Shown in pieces: positions 27,485-39,294 of a stretch of 64,000 nt of DNA (the first letter of the stretch is position 1; each line of letters begins with the position of its first letter). Source of the DNA: Dimorphilus gyrociliatus. Taxonomy: Eukaryota; Annelida; Polychaeta; Dinophilidae. The notes beneath the pieces were generated by a model, which saw only the letters and a list, made by a program, of their open reading frames with translations, had not been told where the DNA came from and ran no database searches. Location of the stretch: assembly GCA_904063045.1 (NCBI GenBank), contig CAJFCJ010000009.1, forward strand, positions 2,232,968 to 2,296,967, given 5' to 3'. A program made the position numbers and the translations under genes.

Positions 27485-29108
27485 ATGAGTAGGAAAAGAG
27501 AAGAATGGGTAGATGATGGAACACTGCGTGATTTTAGTATTCCTGTATTATCATTAGAGAAAAATGATGAGGATATAAATGCATTTACTACTAATTTAAT
27601 ATCGGATGAAGAGAATGACTTTTTAAATAGTATCTTTAGTATCCCCAGGGCACCAGGTAAGTGCTAGAAGATTAATTCATATTTTCCTAATGATAAATAA
27701 CGCATGCATTATTTACTTCAATATTAAAGAACACGAAAGATTGAGAAGACGATTTTGCACATGCAATACATCAAGCGTAAGAATCAAATATGGCGAGGAA
27801 TATCGTAAGTAATATATGCTTTGCTTAACCTAAGACACTGTATATAGTTATACAAGAATCCAACATTAAAAACATGATTAGTACAAACTAATACTGTTAT
27901 TGGTTATAATCTCAAAATTTATTGTTTATCTGCCATATCACGTATAACGTATCACGAATTTACTAATAAAACTAATATTTAATGCCTTGAAAGTGCAGAA
28001 AGATAAACAAAATATTTCTTCCTAAATGAAATATCTAAATTAAGGAAGTAAATTACTTTTTACTACAGCCTATGTTAGAAATGAAAGAAGGAATAACCAA
28101 ATTAACAATAGAAAAAGTCTGAAAGAATACTCTACAACAATAGATTTTCAAGACTTCAAAAAGAATTCTTCTTCTTCTTCTTCTTCTTCTTTTTCCTCTT
28201 CGTCAAATACTTCAATTAAGAAAATCTTTTCTACTACGACTTTAGCAGTGCAGACTGATCCTTTGATTAGCTGTTCAGCTTCTACGCAAACTGATTCTTT
28301 TGACGATTATCCAGGGAATTTCTCATATGAAAGACAGTTTGAAAAGTACGAAATACCTAGTCTAAATACTATGTCAATTTTTAAAGCGTCTCAAAATCCT
28401 CAATATATTAATTGGCTACAAAAGAGCCAAGTCTCAAAGTATATTGGTGTGAAAGAATTGGCAACAGTTACAAAACAAGAAGAGAATTTATTGCATTTGT
28501 TAGCTGCTGCAAACGAAAAGGAAAATAACGTTCTTCATAAATTTCTCTACGTCTTATTGGAAATAATTAAAAGTCATCCATACTTTGTATGGCACGAAAA
28601 CAGATCAGGTCAAACTCCCTCTGATATTGCTTTCTCAAAAAACAACGTTCAAATATTTCAATGGATACAAGAATCTGGCGGCCATTTTAGAATAAATGAA
28701 ATAATAAATACTGGTGACAAGAAATTAGATATGTTAAGGATAATTCTCAAAGATGTTAAATATCTTCCCGAGCAAATTCTAATTCAAGCAATCAAAGCTC
28801 ATATGGAATTTAAAAATTGTGGGAAAACAATACTATTTCTTTTTAGCGAATTTCAATTAAATCTTCAATTTATTGACCAAACAATAGGTAAATCTTTACT
28901 CGAACTTTTACTAGAAACTGCAGATTTAATGTTAATTGAGAATGTTTTTCTATCATTAAATCATAAAATATGTAAAGAAATTTTACGTTTAAAAATGAAT
29001 AGTTTATTGAAATTTGTTCAAAAACAACGTTTATTCAGTAAAACTGAATTAGAAAATCTTCAAAAGATTTTCAATTACATTTTAAATCAAAATTCAAAAA
29101 ATACATAG
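27485..29108 (+). CDS. Orphan protein with degenerate ankyrin-like repeats and Ser-rich tract
   Basis: Exons 27485-27656, 27730-27804, 28069-29108 join in frame to 428 aa. The N-terminus is acidic (EEWVDDGTLRDF, EKNDEDINAF), followed by a basic stretch (EHERLRRRF) and a polyserine run encoded by a TTC-type microsatellite near 28166-28210. The C-terminal half has ankyrin-like helices: EENLLHLLAAANEK, RSGQTPSDIAFSKNNVQIFQWI. Overall this resembles nuclear IkB-like proteins loosely, but TPLHLA-type consensus is eroded and I do not claim orthology. No signal peptide or membrane segment. Alternative: a lineage-specific ankyrin protein of unknown role. Confidence 0.55.
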
Positions 29109-29242
29109 CATTTTTTTTTACAAACTAAAGCCTATCTATCTATCTTTTACTGCGTCATTCTTTTCTATAAAGATTTTCAGCCTATATTTGAATTTTTCTG
29201 AACAATCTTCAAAAGGGGAAGAGCGGCGAGTGAAGAATTATT

Positions 29243-32200
29243 TTAAACTATACAATTGCTATTATCTTTGGAAGATGATGGTAAAAGTTGTTGAAGTTCC
29301 ATATCTTCTGCGCTTGTTGATGGCCTATCATCGGTTTCGCCACCTGTAAATTTAGTATGAGATTTTCCAGGTGTTCCTTGAGGAGTTAAAAATTGAGGTG
29401 TTGAATTTGCAATACTTTCAATTTCCTCTTCATCCGGAGTTTTCTTCTTCTTTAAAATACTTTTAACTTTCTCCATTGATTCTAGTGTATTTCGTCGTTC
29501 TCTCTGAGGTTGAACGGAAAAAGTTATCTCATCTCCGTCGTTGCCGTCGTGTTCAGCTATAATTTCATCTTCAATTGCGTCATTTATAAAACGATTCTCC
29601 AATAAAATTTCATTTACGAAACTATTCTTTCGATCTCTCTTAGTTAGCGATTGTTGTCTTGCAAGAGTCTCTTTATGAGGAGAATCTCTCGATCTTCTCC
29701 CATCTACAGACGAAGTTGATTCCATAATTGGAGTAGGAGGTGACGCTTTCGCCTGATTTCTCATAGTTTGAATCTATTTTGGTAAAAAAACGATTATGTT
29801 ATTATTCAAATAGTTAAAAATTAATTAACTTACAAGATTTTTCAATATTTCCCAATCGCCAAATACCATTTTTAAGGATTTTTTTAATTCCATTAAGTTG
29901 CATGTACTCAAAACACTTCCGGTTATATTTTGATCAATGATAGTCTTTTCATATTCTTTTACTTTATCTTTATTGAATTGTTCAATCTTATACAAAAGTT
30001 TACCAATATCTCTGGCTGAATACTTATAGAGAGGTTTTGCTGTGAGAAGATTCTGTAAAAGAATTAAGGAAGAAACTTATTGCTTCAATATCAATATTAG
30101 TTGTAACAAAACGAACCTCAAATCCAAAATATTCTTTTTCGATTGGTGTCAATAGACCTTCGTCTTCCCTAATTCCATGAGTACTTCCAGGAAAGGATGG
30201 AGGAACATATGACGTAAAATTATATAATGGAGGTTGATAATGAAATTTCGGTGTATTTCTTGGCTGTATGTTTTGTTGAGCAGATCTATTAGTTTCCCCA
30301 CTGTAATTTCTTCTTCTGCCAGTTATAGGCCAAGGTTCGGGGGGAGGAATAGCGTGAATCATAGGAGGGTGAGAATTATAGAAATCTTCGGTTTGTTCTT
30401 GTTGATTTTGCATTTCTAGGAAACATATAAATTAGATCATTAAACATTGAGTTCAACTAATTGAAGAGGCGTTCATTACCTAATATTAATTTCCTTAAAA
30501 ATGGATCAATATTAATAGCACATGGCAAGAATTTCTTCAAATCTGCAACAGTTAACTGAGGCGAGTGATTCTGTAGGAAAACCTCTAGTTTTCGGGGATT
30601 TCTATCAATCTCTAACAATGGTTCCACTTCCTTGGATTGAGGCATTTTTTGTATAACCCTATCTAGAACAGCTTTCAACGTTACGCAATCCTCTATTGTT
30701 TCGTCATCGTCGATTTCGAGAATAACCCAGGACATTCTGTAAGGCCATTGTTCAATAACATTTATCCAAGCTGCTAAACGAAACCAGCTAAAATCAACGT
30801 CGTAGGCTCGTAAAAGACGTCCAGTAACGGCCACAATATTCATTAGACGTCTCATATTTCTTGGATTGACGTCAGAAAAATATGAATTTTTTGACAAACT
30901 TTTGGTCAAATCTAAGTTTGAAGTTTGTCGATTTTGTAGTTGAAAACTACTCATAAAATTATTTGAATCCTTGCCCATTCGAGATTTAGAAAAGCTATCT
31001 CTTCTTCGTGGAGTACTGCTACCCGCCAGACCACTCTCCGAAGCTTCTCTTTTTCTATTAGCCATCAAACGGCCAGGTGCCTGACCTTGAAGGAAGAATG
31101 GCAAATGAACCAATGTTCTTAAATAATCGTGACCAGTTATAGAAGAATCTCTGAACAATCCAGATAAATTAGATTCAATTCCCTTGATTATAACGTGAGG
31201 ATCAACGGCCAAAATTGTAATAAATGGATAATGAGTATCGCTAAATAACATATGGACTGTATCTAAAACCTAATTTGGGAGAATTAGTATTCAAATGAGG
31301 TTGAATGATGGTAAAATAAAAGATAAAAGAGATGCTTACTTGTAACAGTTTGTCTTGTTCACAACTATCTAAACCGTCAATGATTACAACTAATCTCGTA
31401 TGTTTGTTCCTGAAACTGTCCATACATTTTGTCATACTGCTTACCATTTCAACTTCCTTTTTCATATTTTCAATAAAACCCTCTAATCGTATCGAATTCC
31501 TATCATTCGATATTTGATTTAATCTCCTTCTTGGAGAGACAAAGATTTCAACTATCATCCTTGACCATGTAAATAGATGGGTTAATACTGCAACTCCAAG
31601 GATTCCGGCCAAAACGGATATGACAACTATGGATGCTTTATCCTCCCTTAACTTTTTAAGACCATCTTCCTGTTTAATGAAAACTAGTAAGAGGGAAAGG
31701 CAAACCACGAGGCAAACAATGAGCACACCAACGATCACAAAATAAGGAACGCAGCATAATTTCTTGAAAGTTCCATTCTCGTGAGCACTTTTAGGTTTGA
31801 ATACTCTATATAATCTCGTACAGAGAAGACCATACTCTTGCTCAAGTGATTTACATAGAGTTGTTATCATTGACGAGATGCTTTTCTCGCCTACAACTCC
31901 AGCCATTCTCGCATTGTTTGTAAAGAGAAATTTAACGTTTGCCGTCTCCCTGCTCCTTCTTGAAGGTTCATGACAGAATAATATTTGGGCGAGAAGTTGT
32001 AGAGAATCCAATTTTGAAGCCAAATATGTACTTATATTAAATGCAAGATTCCAATTTTTCTTATGACTGCCATACCAAATATAGAATAAACTCCCATAGA
32101 TTATAACTAATAATCCGCTGCCGACTCCTAATCCTACCTTCCAATTAAGTCCAAATCCCAAAATATTTCCAATAATTAGGCAAAAACATAGGCAACAAAC

Positions 32201-34439
32201 CAACTGAATGATAGTAAATTCGAATAATTTCAACTCGGAGTGTTGCGTAAAAGCTCTCATTTCCTCTTTTAATATGAAATAATAGAATATTGCGTGTAAA
32301 AATTGATAAAATAATAGAAATATTCAAGATTACTTTGTAGTTTGTCAATCAGGAATGATTTGCCACTACCCCATTTGGCGTATAATCCAACGGTTATTGG
32401 TGTATTTAAAGTTGGTTCACTTAAAACATCGGCTATTGTACTACTGTATAAGTCGTAACCCTGTATTGATTCTTCGGCATTCAAATGTCTCGCGCCGAAT
32501 ATTTGTGTTATAATGCTTTTCTGATGAGTTGCATCGATTTGATAAGGAGTCTCTCCCGATTTATTCGGTCTATACAATAGCCTACTATCTTTGGGATTTC
32601 TTAGCAATAATTCAGCGATACGTTTACTCCGACTGCGGACTGCAACGTGAAGAGATGTATCTCCTCGCCTATCAACAGCCGATACTCTCGCTCCTGAAAT
32701 AGAATAGTAGAATTTTTACATCTTTAAACAATAACAAACCCTTATCTAGTAAAGCCTCGACTAGTTCCGCGTTCCTATATCTTACAGCCTTCAATAGAGC
32801 AGTATCTCCATCTCTAGTTTGTAATTCTAAATTAGGGTTCCAGGCTAACAAAATTTTTGTTATAGTATTATGGCTCTTTTCAACACTCCAATAGAGAGCT
32901 GTTTTATTATCAACTCCTTGAATATCTATATCTGGATGCCTAGACAAAAGCAGATTAACAACTTCCTGATGTCCACTTTTGACCGCATGAATTAGTGTTG
33001 AATCGCCATACTAAAAATAAGAAGGGAAAGGATTAAGTTAAGCATTAATTGATTATAACAATATAGCAACCTTATCGGGAAAATTAATATAAACGCTTGG
33101 ATATTGAATTAATAATTGAACGATATCCGTATGACCAGCTTTTGATGCTAAAGTTAAAGCTGAAAATCCGTCCTGAGAGAATGATAATCAATTGAAAAAT
33201 GTATGCAAAACTCAATTAGGATAAGCTCACTTTATCGACTGCATTTATATTTGGATTATGATCTAATATGTGTTGAACACATTCAACAAAACCACCTTTG
33301 GCTGACATCATCAGCGCAGTGTATGAATTCTATTGGAGAAATGGAAGAAAAGATGTTTATATATAGAGAATCTGCAATTTTTTAAGTATTTTCTTCAAAT
33401 TTTACCATTCCGACATTATCAACGCTAGCACCATTGTCCAATAATAGTTTAACTATTTCAACGTGTCCCTTTCGCGAGGCCCAAACTAGTGGAGTATTAC
33501 CATATTTATCAGGACTGTTTACTTTGGCTTTTGCAGCTATTAAATAATTAACAATTTCTGTATAACCACGACCGGCTGCCCAACTCAAAGGTGACATATG
33601 ATACTGTCGATAAAAAACGATTTAAATATAGAATTATTAATTAGCTAATTTAAATATTATGTAAATTATTTACATCTCCAAAAACATTTGGACTCGCTTC
33701 GTGATTTAGTAAATGGCGAACAACATCCGTATGACCCCTATAACTAGCCCATGTTAAAGCTGTCCATCCTCCCTGAAAGAAACATAGCAAATGTTAATAA
33801 ATCTGTTTTCAATTATGTTGTTTTATTTAAAAAGGAAACATTCCAAAGTAATTTGATAGCTTTTCCTTTTTGATTTTCTATAAATGTTGGTCTCTTTAGA
33901 CGAACAATTTGATGGAAAGATAAGATAATAATGATAAAAAGAAAAGGGAACTCACTATATCTTTGTGATGTACGTCAGCACCGTGATCAATAAGTTTTTG
34001 AACTACATTTAGATAGCCATTTTTAGCAGCATTTAATAAAGCAGTCCAATTATCCTAATAGGGTGGAAATAAATTTAAATATTATCTATGAATGAATGAA
34101 TGGAATGAATAAATTCAATTGGTTTATAGCAGATTTAATTACGTTGTCAACAGCGTTAACTTCAATTCCTTTCCGTATTAAAGCCTCAATAATTTCGCAT
34201 GAACCATCTTGACTTGCTATCATTAGAAATGTTTGTCCTTCCTAAATATAGATTATGTATAATAAAGATGTTTACCAATGTGTAATATAATTAAATATAA
34301 CCTCATCTCTTTCATCCAAAAATACGTGCTCATTATCCAATAAATTTACTACTGCAGGTAAATTCCTTTCGTGAATATGCTTGAGTAAACTCTGCCCGGC
34401 CAGGGTGCTCATGTCCGTAGAGGTTAATGTCCCTGCCAT
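29243..34439 (-). CDS. KIDINS220: Ankyrin-repeat membrane scaffold KIDINS220/ARMS
   Basis: Neurotrophin/ephrin receptor scaffold with a KAP-type P-loop NTPase. Exons (minus): 34439-34302, 34241-34143, 34054-33956, 33772-33674, 33603-33406, 33329-33231, 33172-33071, 33010-32740, 32693-32334, 32265-31340, 31269-30480, 30415-30117, 30052-29834, 29773-29243; 1409 aa. About eleven ankyrin repeats are followed by [12 protein letters not shown] (Walker A), paired membrane segments (around residues 495-540 and 655-720), [19 protein letters not shown] (Walker B region), [14 protein letters not shown] and a SAM-like helix set ([34 protein letters not shown]). The Pro-rich tail is much shorter than in vertebrates. 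The C-terminus NCIV is a plausible PDZ ligand. The ATG abuts an AG acceptor, so a 5' UTR exon precedes it. Confidence 0.95.
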
Positions 34440-35006
34440 CTGAAAGTTCAAGAAGAAGTTCATTATACTTTCGTTGTTAGGATATCATCTCCCCTCAATC
34501 AAATTGAAGACTACGAATCTTACTAGAGAATTGATAAGATTAGATAAGAATTTATTATTTTAAAAAGGATCCTGGTTTGCGATTCGCTACATAATCTAGT
34601 AATATAGAGTACACCTTTCGTTTGTCATGAGTGATCAAGAAGCTTTCTTTAATAAAATGACTAGGAATTTGATATATATTCATTGTTTACTTGTTTTACA
34701 ACTCTTTCGCTTAGAATATACTCATCAAAAAGGAAACTACGGAGTAGTATTAAAGAATATTCGTTCGAGTGACATTCAAAAAACGCACAAATATTGGATA
34801 AAAATCGATGGATCGTTATTTTAAACTTCTTATATCAGTTCCTTACACAAATATAATATGAAAATTATTACGATTGCGTTTGAATTATATTAAATTGCTC
34901 ACCTTTACTAAAATTTTCCACAATTTTTTATATCACTTGTGAAATGTAAACGACCATGACCTTTATATAATCTTTCATAAAAAAAACTATTCCGATTTTA
35001 TGGACT
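34440..35006. promoter_or_regulatory. Divergent 5' region of KIDINS220 and glutaredoxin
   Basis: 567 bp that must include the KIDINS220 5' UTR exon(s), since its ATG directly follows a splice acceptor. An open frame at 34627-34824 shows no family resemblance and is not called. Confidence 0.4.
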
Positions 35007-35378
35007 ATGCAATGTTACTTGGCAACAAAGACGCCATACAGGATGGCAGCTTCTAGGAAATTTGTTGATCAAAAAATCAAGCAAAGGAAAGTGTTAATGT
35101 TCGCCAAAGCATGGTGTAGCGAATGTAAACAAGCCATAAAGATTCTTAATGAATATAAAATGCCTCCAGATACATTTGAAGTATTAAATATTGACTCCAG
35201 ACAGGATTGTTCAAAGATTGAGGACTACTTTCAAGTTTTATGCCTTACCGATAGGCGTAATGTACCAAGACTTTTCATAGACGGAAATCATATTGGAGAC
35301 TTGGAAGTTATCAGAAGAATGCATGAGGACAATAGGTTAAGAGAGACGTTGATTGAATCGGAAGCAATAAAGTCATAA
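35007..35378 (+). CDS. Glutaredoxin-domain protein (dithiol CSEC site)
   Basis: Single-exon gene, 123 aa from the ATG at 35007; a second ATG at 35043 (MAASRKFVDQ) would give 111 aa and may be the real start. The thioredoxin-like core is KVLMFAKAWCSECKQAIKIL with a Cys-Ser-Glu-Cys active site, then the cis-proline strand RNVPRLFIDGNHIGDLEVI, both placed as in glutaredoxins. Typical family motifs are CPYC or CPHC, so CSEC is unusual, with Pro replaced by Ser. No signal peptide. AATAAA-type motifs occur within 60 nt of the stop. Role: thiol-disulphide exchange with glutathione, inferred from family. Confidence 0.85.
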   Translation: MQCYLATKTPYRMAASRKFVDQKIKQRKVLMFAKAWCSECKQAIKILNEYKMPPDTFEVLNIDSRQDCSKIEDYFQVLCLTDRRNVPRLFIDGNHIGDLEVIRRMHEDNRLRETLIESEAIKS

Positions 35379-35673
35379 ACTAATTAAACGAATATCTCTG
35401 CATTAATCAAAGTGGCATATGTATAAATAAATATGAATATATGTATAAATATATAACGTTGTAAAATGAGCTCGATTTTTTCAAATAAAATCATTTTTAT
35501 TTCAAAACAACAAACAATAACAAATTCTTTTAATTGATTAATCTTCATTAAACGTATTTGATTAAAAGGAATAATATCTACATTAAAAAATCAGGCAAGT
35601 ATAACGAAATATTCAAACCTTATATCTATATATATCTCTGTAGATTACCTCCTTTTATATCAGATTATAAACT

Positions 35674-35777
35674 ATGCCACTAGTAATTACTTTAGTTACA
35701 ATTGGACTTTTTCTCTTTTCTTCCAATGTTAACGTCCATTTTTTAGATATTTATACATCTTGTATAAGTGTTGTATG

Positions 35778-35809
<32 letters not shown>

Positions 35810-36434
35810 AATGTATATATAAGAATTTTATTAATAGTCCTACTTAATTAATTTTACTTTAAAATAGCATAAAGTTTTAATTAAACGTCAATTTGAGCGT
35901 TTAATATTAAACTTTTTTGTTCATATTGATTATTGGCATCTATTTTTTAATTGTATAAGTTTCCTTATGAAAGGAAGAGTGTTAGAAAGAGAATTTAGGT
36001 CGTTAAACTTTGCTGTTCTCTTACTCATTCTTATACCTTCAACTTCTATATTAACAATTATTTTGCAGTACATTACTAAATTAACGACTGGAGATATAGA
36101 CTATCTCTTTCAATGCGTTGTTGGCTCTTCTAGCGTTTTATTTGCCCTAAAAGTTATTATAAATCACGTAAATTCCAACCGCAAAATAAGCTTTTTAGGA
36201 ATTTTATTTATGAAAAGGAAGTACGGAGTTTGGGTAGAACTATTACTAATTTATATTCTTGTCCCTGATTCAAGTTTCCTAGGGCATATTGCTGGAATAT
36301 TAACTGGAATTGCCTACTGCAAAATGAAACTGGCTAAGCCGTCCTATGTAAGAAATGCTGTCAATATGGAAGAGTCTAAAATATCATTTTCGAATAGACA
36401 GAACAATAAAGATGACTTAAATTTATATAAATAA
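35674..36434 (+). CDS. RHBDD1: Rhomboid intramembrane protease, RHBDD1/RHBDL4 type
   Basis: ER-membrane serine protease of the rhomboid family. Two exons, 35674-35772 and 35868-36434, joined at GTT/GTATGT and AATAG/CAT give 221 aa. Alignment by eye with vertebrate RHBDD1 covers the whole core: MPLVITLVTIGLF (TM1), YTSCISV, FERLILNFFVHIDYWHLFFN (L1 loop region), MKGRVLERE, CVVGSSSVLFALKV with the catalytic Ser, and SFLGHIAGILTGIAY with the catalytic His. The catalytic box is G-S-S-S instead of the usual GxSG/A. The C-terminal tail is about 90 residues shorter than the human one, so the ubiquitin- and VCP-binding motifs seem absent. Confidence 0.85.
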
Positions 36435-36702
36435 TTCAATATATATTTATATATAAATATTCGACTATAGCAAATATGAATATGATGTATTTTCATGATA
36501 ACAATAGATAGCTGTCTCTTTTTCTTCGTATTTTGCGCAATAGGCTTATAGACGACAAAGAGAGACAGAAGGATAGAATTACATCATTGTCTTAGGATAT
36601 AAATTTATTGAAAACTACTATACAATGTTTACAAATTGAATTGACATAGTTGTTGACAATACAACAACAGCAAAAAAGAGGGTCTTTTTCTTATTTAGAA
36701 AC
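36435..36702. other. Convergent 3' flanks
   Basis: About 270 bp between the RHBDD1 stop and the secreted peptide gene's stop; no coding signal. Confidence 0.35.
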
Positions 36703-37137
36703 TCAATTAAAACTATTTTGATAGATCGAGCAAGCACTATGATTTGGGAAAAGACGACAAAAGCTACTCCATGATATATTCGGTCCGAATGGCGAACGTT
36801 TAGAAGGGCCATAATTTTTCAAACATCCATAAACACCAACGTTCTTACACGGAGTAGAAAAGGTAAATCCTTCTTTTATTCCCAGACATCCGTATGGATG
36901 ATTTAAAAATAGTTCGCAAAGTCTTTCCTTATCAACGTAAAGATTAGACTGACATAAATAGAAGAATTTTTATGGATAATTAGATCAGAGTATATACAAT
37001 ATATATATATATATATATATATATAGATTGATTCGTAGATAAGAACTTACCTTATCTATAAAGCGATTTAAAAATCTTGATTGACCATAAGATATCGTTA
37101 GTAGAAGGAAAAGGGATAAAGAATATCTTAGCATCAT
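36703..37137 (-). CDS. Small secreted cysteine-containing peptide precursor
   Basis: Two exons (minus), 37137-37051 and 36948-36703, joined at GTAAG/CAG give 110 aa. The start MMLRYSLSLFLLLTISYGQS is a textbook signal peptide. The mature part has six cysteines, in the contexts RLCEL, YGCLG, TPCKN, YGCLK, SFCRL and SACSI, consistent with three disulphides. No dibasic cleavage sites flank a clear mature peptide and I recognise no family. It could be an extracellular matrix, venom-like, immune or signalling peptide; the sequence does not decide. An in-frame upstream ATG at 37218 would hide the signal peptide and is less likely. Confidence 0.65.
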
Positions 37138-37521
37138 TTTTTTAAGGTTTGCGAGTTGGAGAAGAAAATTTTTACTCTGAAGAATAGAGAAGAAAATCTT
37201 TACCTTTATATAAATCATACTCCTCCAGAAAACTTTAAAAGCTTACTTAACGTAATAATATGAATTTGCAGCTTAATTCAAATGTGTCGCATAATCGATA
37301 TTTAAGTTTTCACAAGAAGAGCTGATGCAAAACTTTTACTCTATTACGCTATTTTAGCTTTAAGATGATTTTAACTGATTGTTAAGTTTTTCTCAAATGC
37401 TGTATTTCTAAATTTTACTACAGAAAGTAATATTGAAATTCTAAGAAAAAAAAGAGAATAAACTCTATTATCTACTATAAAAATTATATTATTTAATCAA
37501 TCATTTTCTGGTAAAATATCA
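37138..37521. other. Gap between secreted peptide and decarboxylase A
   Basis: 384 bp, AT-rich; promoter of the peptide gene and 3' flank of the decarboxylase. Nothing else seen. Confidence 0.35.
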
Positions 37522-39294
37522 TCAAAGGCTTTCCGATATTTGGAGAATAGTTTTCCATGCAAATTTCACATCATTCAAACAAGTTTTGTATGCGCAAACG
37601 GCAAATCTTAAAAAATATACTGATTTTGATGACGACGGAACCAAAAATATTCTTCCATCATTGTTAATTGCATCATGCAATTTTCTATTCATTTCATTAT
37701 CACCCTATGCAAAAATTTATTATAAGATTCTAAAGGTTTAATCTTTTATCCTCTATTTTATCAGTATTATTTGTATTTTACCTTTAAACGAAAGCATACC
37801 AATCCTAGAATTACTGGGTGAGTTACTTCAAATTTGTCATTAGAACGAACAAGAGCTTCAAACTCCTTTGCTAATTGCACGTGCTATAAAGAAAAATTCT
37901 ATTTTAATTATATATCATATATAAGAAAAGAAAATTACTCTTCTAATATAGCTTTGTAAAAATTCACTTCCCAATAAACGTAGCACAAACCAAATTTTAA
38001 GCGACCGGAATCGTCTTCCTAGAGGTATTTGCCAATGCTTTAAATCAAAACATGCTTATATTCTCATCTTAGTCTTGAATATACCGAATAATCAACTTAC
38101 TCTATAATCTGGTACATTTCCTTGTTCTTTATGTTTCAGATAGAGAGGATCAACATTGAAAGTTTCAACCAAATACTTGTTGTTCTTCAACCACAATGTA
38201 GAACAGTCGAATGTTACTAAAAGCCATTTATGAGGGTTAAAGTTGAATGAGTCGGCGAACTAATGATATGGATATGCTATAAATAAATTAAGACATGTGA
38301 ATAGTTACCTCTACACCATCAAGAAGTGGTCGAAATTCAGGACAAATGAAAGATGATCCAGCATACGCGGCGTCGATATGAAGCCAAATATCATGCTTCT
38401 TACCTAAAAAATCACGCGTATATATATAATATATATTATGTATATAGTACACAAAATAGTAAAGATATTTACAAACAGGTCCAACTTCTAGTAGTCTATC
38501 AAAGGCACAACTTGGTGTTGTCCCCAAAGTAGCTACAACGTAGAATGGAATTAAACCATTGTCAATATCTTTTTGAATCATTTCTTCCAATGCTTCTCCA
38601 GTCATCTCTTCGTTTTCATTACTTGGAACACTTCGAAATTCAACGGCGGCCAATAAACAAGCTCTTTCAACGGATGAGTGGGCTTGATCAGATGCGTAAA
38701 CCACAAATTTTGTTATAGATTTCGAAGAATTAATATGTTTGCTTAAGGCTTTACTTCTCGCTGCTAAAAGAGTAACAAAAGTCGCCTCGCTTGCTGTTCC
38801 TTGAATGACTCCACCTATTTAGATTAAAAAGAATTCTTTTATATTAAATTTATAGAACATAATAAATGAGCAAAAGAACCTCCTTCTCCAGTTGATAAAA
38901 ACTCTTCAGGTAACTGAAGCATCTTTGCCAACCAATCCATCATAACGCCTTCCAATTCGGTGCAGGCAGGACTAGACACCCAAGAAAATCCAATACAACC
39001 GATCGCATCGGACAACATGTCAGCCAAAATAGATGGATATGAATTTGCCGTCGGATAATAAGCATGAAACTGTGGGGAATGCCAATGTGTAACTCCTGGC
39101 ATGATGACTCTCTCGATATCTTGAAAAACTGTATTCCAGTCTTCTGGCTTTTTGGGAGCGTCGTCAGGAATTAATAACTTTAAATATCCAGGTTCAACAT
39201 TGGAAAGTGGTCTTCGATTCTCTATATTCTCCAAATAGTCAGCAATATAATCGATCATTTGCCGTCCACGCTTACGAAACTGCTCTGGGTCCAT
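37522..39294 (-). CDS. DDC: Aromatic L-amino-acid decarboxylase, copy A
   Basis: PLP enzyme of group II making monoamines from aromatic amino acids. Exons (minus): 39294-38880, 38814-38473, 38403-38309, 38259-38101, 38037-37939, 37883-37782, 37704-37522; 464 aa. The family map is complete: [43 protein letters not shown]-type loop [11 protein letters not shown] (His stacking on PLP), [22 protein letters not shown] (Asp to the PLP ring), [10 protein letters not shown] (Schiff-base Lys). The mobile-loop Tyr is kept in DPLYLKH, which favours true decarboxylation over aldehyde synthesis. Substrate (dopa, 5-HTP, tyrosine, tryptophan) cannot be fixed from sequence. Confidence 0.93.

Noticed and set aside
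34627-34824. 65-codon plus-strand frame before the glutaredoxin gene
   Set aside because: No family match, lies where the KIDINS220 5' UTR is expected, and no evidence of splicing to the glutaredoxin frame.
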